A stretch of DNA of 64,000 bases from Stenocarpella maydis. Lineage: Eukaryota > Ascomycota > Sordariomycetes > Diaporthales > Diaporthaceae. Location of the stretch: positions 296,306 to 360,305 of the forward strand of contig NQMI01000037.1 in assembly GCA_002270565.1 (NCBI GenBank), given 5' to 3'. Made by a program: the position numbers and the translations under genes. This document shows, piece after piece, positions 58,977 to 64,000 of the stretch. A model generated the notes under the pieces. The model saw nothing but the letters and a program-made list of their open reading frames with translations. It did not search any database and was not told the origin of the DNA. Each line of letters starts with the position of its first letter. Within the stretch, counting starts at the first letter, position 1.

Positions 58977-60174
58977 TCAAGCGCCGCCTTGCTTAGCCTT
59001 GGTCTTTCCGGGGATCCCAACCCACGAATCGTCAAGCAGCCATGTCCCTGCGGGAGAGTACTTCAGAACCTCCCCGTTCTTCACATAACCAAAACGGATA
59101 TAGTCGACAAAAGCCTGCGGCCCTCTCTCCCAAAAGAAGCTGTCTTTCCCCTTCCCGTCCCCGAAATACACACGCTCCCTCTCCACGTCATCCACCAGCA
59201 TACTGATGCCTTCGACCCCGGCGGGTGTAGGTGTTTCCCACCTGAATGTGATGTTGGAAACTGCGAGGTCCAGAGTCTGCCCGTTTATTTCGGGCTCCAA
59301 AACATGCGGGATGGGGACCGCCTCCGTGACAGGGATCTGAGCAGGGACAGACGCCGTGGGGGCTGCCGCCGGGGATGCCGAGCTTGAGCTCCACCGAAGC
59401 AGATGCGCCGTCGTGACCGAGGCGAGCCATGCGGCCCTCACTCCATTGGAGCCCACGACTTGGAAGAAGGCAACTGAGTGCCCAACCGTCACCCACGGCA
59501 ATGCCCAGCTGCGGTCGGTGGCCTCGGGGCAGCGCCCGAGCACCTGCTCGTTCGTCGTCGGGAAGTTGAAGGTCAGTGGGAAATAAGTCTTTACAGCAAG
59601 CGACTCGACGCCGTACATGTCCGAGCTGGGGAACGAGTTGGTCTGCCCCATGCGCTTGACCACCCCGCAGCCGCCCCTCGCGTCGTCCAGCACGCCGGCA
59701 TGTACCGCCGCGGCGCAGAGCTCCGAGTCGCCGCGGTAGATGGGCCCGCCGATGACGACCGGCCGCTGCGTCGCGTCCTTGTCCCCGACGAGGTGGGGGC
59801 TTTCCTCCCGGTGGGGCGGCGGCGGCGTCGCGCACGCAGTTCGCCGGGCAGCGGAATGCCATGGTCTTGGCCTCGAACATGCCGCTCGTGTCGGGGACGC
59901 AGTTGACGCCGCCAATGCCGCACTGCTCGGGCGAGGGCCAGAAGGCCTCGTCGCACGACAAGTTGCGCACGGACAGGTGCTTCGACGTCGACGGCTCCAC
60001 GAGCGGCGGGTCCGCGCTGTTGGAGAAGCTGAGGAAGATGAAGACCCACGAGAGGAAGACGACGGAGCCGATGAAGAATTTATTGCGGTTCGACAGCCTT
60101 GGCTTCTGCTTCAGGGCGCCATGGTCCCTCTTTGTGAAGGTTTTGTCTTCTGTGGTGTTTGGGGTGAGGTCCAT
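58977..60174 (-). CDS. LCCL-domain type II membrane protein with an apparent frameshift
   Basis: Reading starts at 60174 (MDLTPNTTEDKTF). It has one hydrophobic helix (FFIGSVVFLSWVFIFLSF, residues about 34-51) followed by a lumenal/extracellular region, so it is type II. LSCDEAFWPSPEQCGIGGVNC and FRCPANC begin an LCCL-type domain. The rest of that domain, PHLVGDKDATQRPVVIGGPI, CAAAVHAGV and GGCGVVKRMG, lies one frame over. The two frames meet in a GCC/CCC-rich run at about 59811-59826. No usable intron is there. The downstream frame stays open for about 280 codons to 58977. LCCL proteins of fungi are membrane-linked with unknown function. Sequencing or assembly error in the GC run is as likely as a real mutation. 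Confidence 0.72.
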
Positions 60175-61199
60175 CTGGGGCGAGAGAGAGGTTGTGAGCG
60201 AAATGGTGGGAGCTGTGGGAAGCAGGCAGACCGTGTCGGCGCCGACGTGGTTGGAGATAAGGATTGGACAGTTGTGATGTGGAAGAGCCGTGAGCCGCCA
60301 GTTCCTGAAGCTGGCGGCCACTGGATTTATATTAATTGGTTCGTCCAATGTTTACGACGCCAAGAGGTCTCCTGAAGTCGTCTCGGAAACAACGTGAAAC
60401 GCCGACTTGACCCTCGCCTGGCCGCTCTGGCGATTGCGCTGGCTCCCAACTGCCCCTGGAGCCAAATGCTTGGTGTGTGCACATGTTTGCTACATCTCTG
60501 AGAGAAATTTTCGAGGCCTCATATTGATGAGATAGCCTGGAGGCCTTGGCCTTCCGGAATGCGACCTGTAGAGCAGATGTGTTGTCCCCGCGGGCGCGAC
60601 TGCTCAACGTCGCCTCGTCGAATTCCGACAGCCAGTGATCATTATTCCAGGGTCAAGTATTTACTTGGACACCAATATAAAGACTCAGTCGTGTGAGCTC
60701 GCCACTCAGAACCAGACTGCGTAGGTCATCTGGAGGGGCATGAAGTCTGTCAAGAAGCTTCTTTCTTTATTGGTCAAGGGTGAGGGATGTTTTGGGGGGG
60801 GGGGTTTGTTACTGCTGCGAGGGTTGGGGTTTACGGGTGGTACGGGAGGCACTGCAGAGCGACGACAAGAAGCCACAGCAAGTGTTTGTGTTCGAAAAAA
60901 GCATCGACATGAGAGTGTTATTTGACCCCGACCGCCCAGAGAATAAATCACTTGGGATTTGTTTCCTGGATGCCCCAATTCGGGTCCCTATACTTCGCAC
61001 ATGGAACGCAGCATATCTCCAAACCCCCTCCCACCAAGACAAGTGTCGCCCGCTCGGCTTCATCCCCAGTCTCCAATATCCCCTCACCATGACTTCATCT
61101 TAGAACTCCCATCACATTAATCTTTACACGGGGTCGTCCATCATCAGACGGCCACCCTCGCCTCAAACCCGCCTCCACCCGAAAACAATATCATCCAGG
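60175..61199. other. divergent promoter region between LCCL and aldehyde dehydrogenase genes
   Basis: The start sites of the two genes face away from each other, so both promoters should lie here. A G run of about twelve bases sits at 60790-60802. Open frames within (60706-61103) look accidental. Confidence 0.55.
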
Positions 61200-62766
61200 A
61201 TGGAGCTCCCGTTCAAGCTATCAGACCCCACCCTCTTCACGCCAAAGTGCTACGTCCACGGCGAGTGGGTCGGCACCAGGTCCAACAAGACCTTCGACGT
61301 CGAGGACCCCGGCACTGGCAAGACATGGGCCTCGTGCCCAGACAGCGAGGCCCAGGACGTCGACGCCGCGGTGCAGTCTGCCCACTCGGCCTTCACATCC
61401 TACAGCAGGCTCACGCCGCGCCGCCGCGCCGAGCTGCTCATGCGCTGGCACGAGCTCATCCTCGCCGCGCGCGACGACCTCGCCCGCGTCCTCGTCTACG
61501 AGACGGGCAAGCCCCTCGCCGAGGCGCAGGGCGAGCTCGACTACAGCACCGGCTTCACCTGGTGGTTCTCGGGCGAGGCGGACCGCGTCCAGGGCAGCGT
61601 CTTCAGCAGCGCCGCGCCGGGGAGGCGCACCCTCGTCATCAAGCAGCCCATCGGCGTCGCCGTCGCCCTCTGCCCCTGGAACTTCCCCATCGCCATGGTG
61701 CTGCGCAAGGCCGGCGCCGCGCTCGCGGCGGGGTGCACCATGGTCGTCAAGCCGAGCCCCGAGACGCCCGTCACCACGCTCGCGCTCGCGAACCTGGCGA
61801 CTCGCGCGGGGTTCCCGCCGGGCGTGCTCAACGTGCTGACGACCAGCCTGCACAACACGCCTGCCGTGGCGGAGGCGCTGTGCCTGCACCCGCTGGTGAA
61901 GAAGGTCACGTTCACGGGGAGCACGAGGGTCGGCAAGATCATCTCGGGGCTGTGCTCGAGGAACCTCAAGAAGGTGACGCTCGAGCTCGGCGGCAACTGC
62001 CCGTTCATCGTCTTTGACGACGCGGACCTGGAGCAGGCGCTGGGCCAGCTCATGGCCCTCAAGTGGAGGCACGCCGGGCAGGCGTGCATCTCCGCGAACC
62101 GGGTGTTCGTGCAGGCTGGGATCCACGACAGGTTCGCCGAGGCCCTCGCGGCCAGGACGAGGCAGCTCAGGGTCGGGCACGGCATCGAGGACGGCACGAC
62201 CATGGGCCCCGTCACCACGCCGCGCGGCCTGGACAAGGCGGAGCAGCTGCACGCAGACGCAGTGTCGAAGGGTGCAAAGATCGTCATGGGCACGGGCAAG
62301 AGGAACGAGGGCGTGAACGGTGCGACGGGCTACTTCATGGCGCCTACCATCCTGACGGGGGTTACGGACGATATGGAATTAGCCAAAGACGAGGTGTTTG
62401 CGCCGGTCCTGGGCATCTTCAAGTTTGAGACCGAGGACGAGGCCGTCAGGAGGGCCAACGACACGAGCATGGGCCTGGCGAGCTATGTCTTCACCAAGAA
62501 CGTCGACCGTCTGTGGCGGATGTTTGAGAATCTGGAAGCTGGGATGATCGGACTGGTAAGCGCACGCGCTCTCAGCAATTTCTACTGTGTTGGCTGCCCT
62601 GATTGACCACATCCACACTCAGAACACTGGCAACCAGTCTGCCGCCGAGTCCCCATTCGGAGGCATCAAGGAGAGCGGCATGGGCAAGGAAAGTGGCAAG
62701 GACGTTGCAATCAACGAGTTCCTGATCTCCAAAACCGGAACCCTGACGCTACAAGACCACTATTAA
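61200..62766 (+). CDS. succinate-semialdehyde-type aldehyde dehydrogenase
   Basis: Exon 1 is 61200-62555 and exon 2 is 62623-62766, across a 67-nt intron, giving 499 residues. ALDH landmarks are intact: CPWNFPIAMVLRKAGAALAAG, KPSPETP, FTGSTRVGK (cofactor loop), the catalytic Glu in LELGGNCPF, the nucleophile Cys in HAGQACISANR, EVFAPVLGIF, and in exon 2 SPFGGIKESGMGKE. Spacing and KPSPETP fit the GabD/SSADH branch, which oxidises succinate semialdehyde to succinate in the GABA shunt. Other aldehydes remain possible. There is no obvious mitochondrial presequence. Exon 1 is very GC-rich at third positions, which creates long spurious frames on the other strand. Confidence 0.9.
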
Positions 62767-63155
62767 GGTACCCTTTTACCGCCAACTCAGACGGCATGAG
62801 CAGGCGCCAACAGCCGGTTGAGGTGCATGTGTCTCCCGGGCGCAGGTATGCATACAAGGTGAAGTCAATGGTCATGGTACTCAAAAGATTGTGCAGGGTC
62901 TCATACATATATACTATGTTAATTCTCGTCCAGGCTCCTTTCCCTTCTCGTCAAACCTCTATCCAACAAGTAGCTTAAACTGGCTCTATATTCCTACCTC
63001 GAGGAAAACAATCTGCAGCATCTAATTTGGTATTCCTGGATGCGGGGATAAGTTGCTTTCATGTATACAAAACTGCCTGTATTGCCTCAGACTTGGTTTG
63101 ATGTCGTCAGAACTATCCAAGACAACCAGCAATGGCTCGTGGGTATCTGCCGATA
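62767..63155. other. intergenic between convergent genes
   Basis: Probable 3' UTRs of the aldehyde dehydrogenase and the carrier; no gene recognised. Confidence 0.6.
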
Positions 63156-64000
63156 TCAAGATGTCGATCTCTCCCACCTGAACGCTCTCGTTAGCAGAAC
63201 TCAGCCAAGTACGAAACCGCGCTGTACTCACAAATCAAGGAAGAGCCTCCAGAGTATGGAGAACATGATGCCCTGCAACCCGTTCGCGATGATACGGGTC
63301 TTGAGGCCACGACCGAAGAGACCCAAGATGCCGTCCTGTAGGATGACCAGTCTAGCAGCCTCGGCTGTACACCACTGGATTAGCCTAGCCAGACCGAGGT
63401 GGGAATGGCGAGCTCACTGTAGGAGACCTGCGTGTCGTTGACCTGACGGTAAGTCTTGATCACGCGCAACGAGTTTGACACGCTGTCAGATACGATGGAG
63501 GCGCAGAAGCCGATGAAGGCCAGGCGGGCCAGCCACACGATCAGAGGGTGCTTCGGGGGCTCTTGGATGTTCTCTGACAGGAAGTTGTACTAGCATCCAA
63601 GGCCCATTAGCTGCGGGCTCTTCGCTCGACCTCGAGCCTCTCGCTGTGTGCTCACCGTTGCGAACCAGGGGTAATGCCCAACGAAGGTGGCAGCAGCCGT
63701 GGCGAATGCGCCCCACCATAGACTCCCGATACCGTTCTCCTTGACGCGCCTGCGCAGCAGCGCGGTGCCTCGAGCACCCTGGGCCTGCATCGTGGTCTTG
63801 AAGGTGTCGATTGGTGTCAAGATCATGCGGAATGCGGCAGCACTGTGTGGGTGGCAGAACATCAGTCCTGTGTGCTCTGACTCAGACAGTGGATTCCGAT
63901 CGGTAGTGAACTCACCAGACAGAAGCAAAGACAGTCTGGATCAGGCTGGGGAGCTGGCTGAGGTAGCCGTTGGACTGGAGCAAGGCGAGGATGCCAGCGT
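63156..64000 (-). CDS. mitochondrial carrier family protein, 5' end outside window
   Basis: Exons visible are 64000-63916 (partial), 63842-63656, 63589-63418, 63364-63232 and a short last exon 63177-63156 after a CTGCTAAC branch site. They join as LLQSNGYLSQLPSLIQTVFASV-CAAAFRMILTPIDTFKTTMQ and so on. The mitochondrial carrier signature PIDTFK (P-x-D/E-x-x-K/R) and following KENGIGSLWWGAF identify an SLC25 repeat. A second repeat has SNSLRVIKTYRQ and a closing QDGILGLFGRGLKTRI. About 225 residues of the C-terminal part are present. The substrate cannot be assigned. It is probably in the inner mitochondrial membrane. Confidence 0.82.

Noticed and set aside
61221..62252. 343-codon open frame antisense to the aldehyde dehydrogenase
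   Set aside because: It arises from GC-rich third positions of the real gene. The composition is Arg/Gly/Ala-rich with no domain.
1..64000. CRISPR arrays, rRNA or tRNA genes
   Set aside because: No regularly spaced direct repeats of CRISPR type, no GGTTCGAATCC-like T-arms and no rRNA blocks were seen; the window is eukaryotic.

Overview
The window looks like nuclear DNA of a filamentous ascomycete (Pezizomycotina; a Sordariomycete is my best guess). Genes carry short introns (about 50-105 nt) with GTRNGT donors and CTAAC-like branch points. The gene families are typical of these fungi: a bZIP with DUF3425, a CorA-like GMN membrane protein, a BYS1-type secreted protein, a cAMP-receptor-like GPCR, a bilirubin-oxidase-type multicopper oxidase and a GH30 galactanase. 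Several repeats and dead genes carry C:G to T:A changes of the kind repeat-induced point mutation (RIP) leaves. A 10-N scaffold gap lies at 5626-5635.

Left third (1-17 kb) is accessory-like. A UbiE-type methyltransferase (834-1722) is followed by a complete but dead Fot1/Pot2-type transposon (2210-4138, 44-bp TIRs, TA target) next to a membrane-protein remnant. Then come a secreted class-3 lipase (6627-7556), a 632-bp hAT-like fold-back element with a perfect 8-bp target duplication (8600-9231), and a nested pair in which a 448-bp solo LTR with a perfect 5-bp duplication sits inside an AT-rich eroded TIR element (10830-12132). Decayed coding fragments and an FAD monooxygenase pseudogene with two in-frame stops (15396-16892) close this part.

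Middle (17-50 kb) holds mostly intact genes. They are a bilirubin-oxidase-like multicopper oxidase, a 467-residue secreted protein of unknown function, a very long gene with a split HELAH zinc-peptidase motif (24888-28724), a GPCR with a huge third cytoplasmic loop, a small SnoaL/NTF2-like secreted protein, a zinc alcohol dehydrogenase, a BYS1-like secreted protein, a bZIP-DUF3425 regulator and a GH30 endo-beta-1,6-galactanase. Long gene-poor stretches separate them, notably 28.7-34.3 kb and 19.6-22.9 kb.

Right end (51-64 kb) has a CorA-like membrane protein whose conserved core is completed by a 9-nt microexon and a GC-AG intron. Next to it lie a dynamin-like GTPase pseudogene with at least five nonsense codons and two frameshifts, and an LCCL-domain membrane protein with one apparent frameshift in a GC-rich run. 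A succinate-semialdehyde-type aldehyde dehydrogenase and a mitochondrial carrier that runs off the window follow. I see no single gene cluster. The genes look individually regulated, with a secreted/oxidative/environment-sensing flavour. All exon models come from reading the sequence by eye and are not backed by transcripts.
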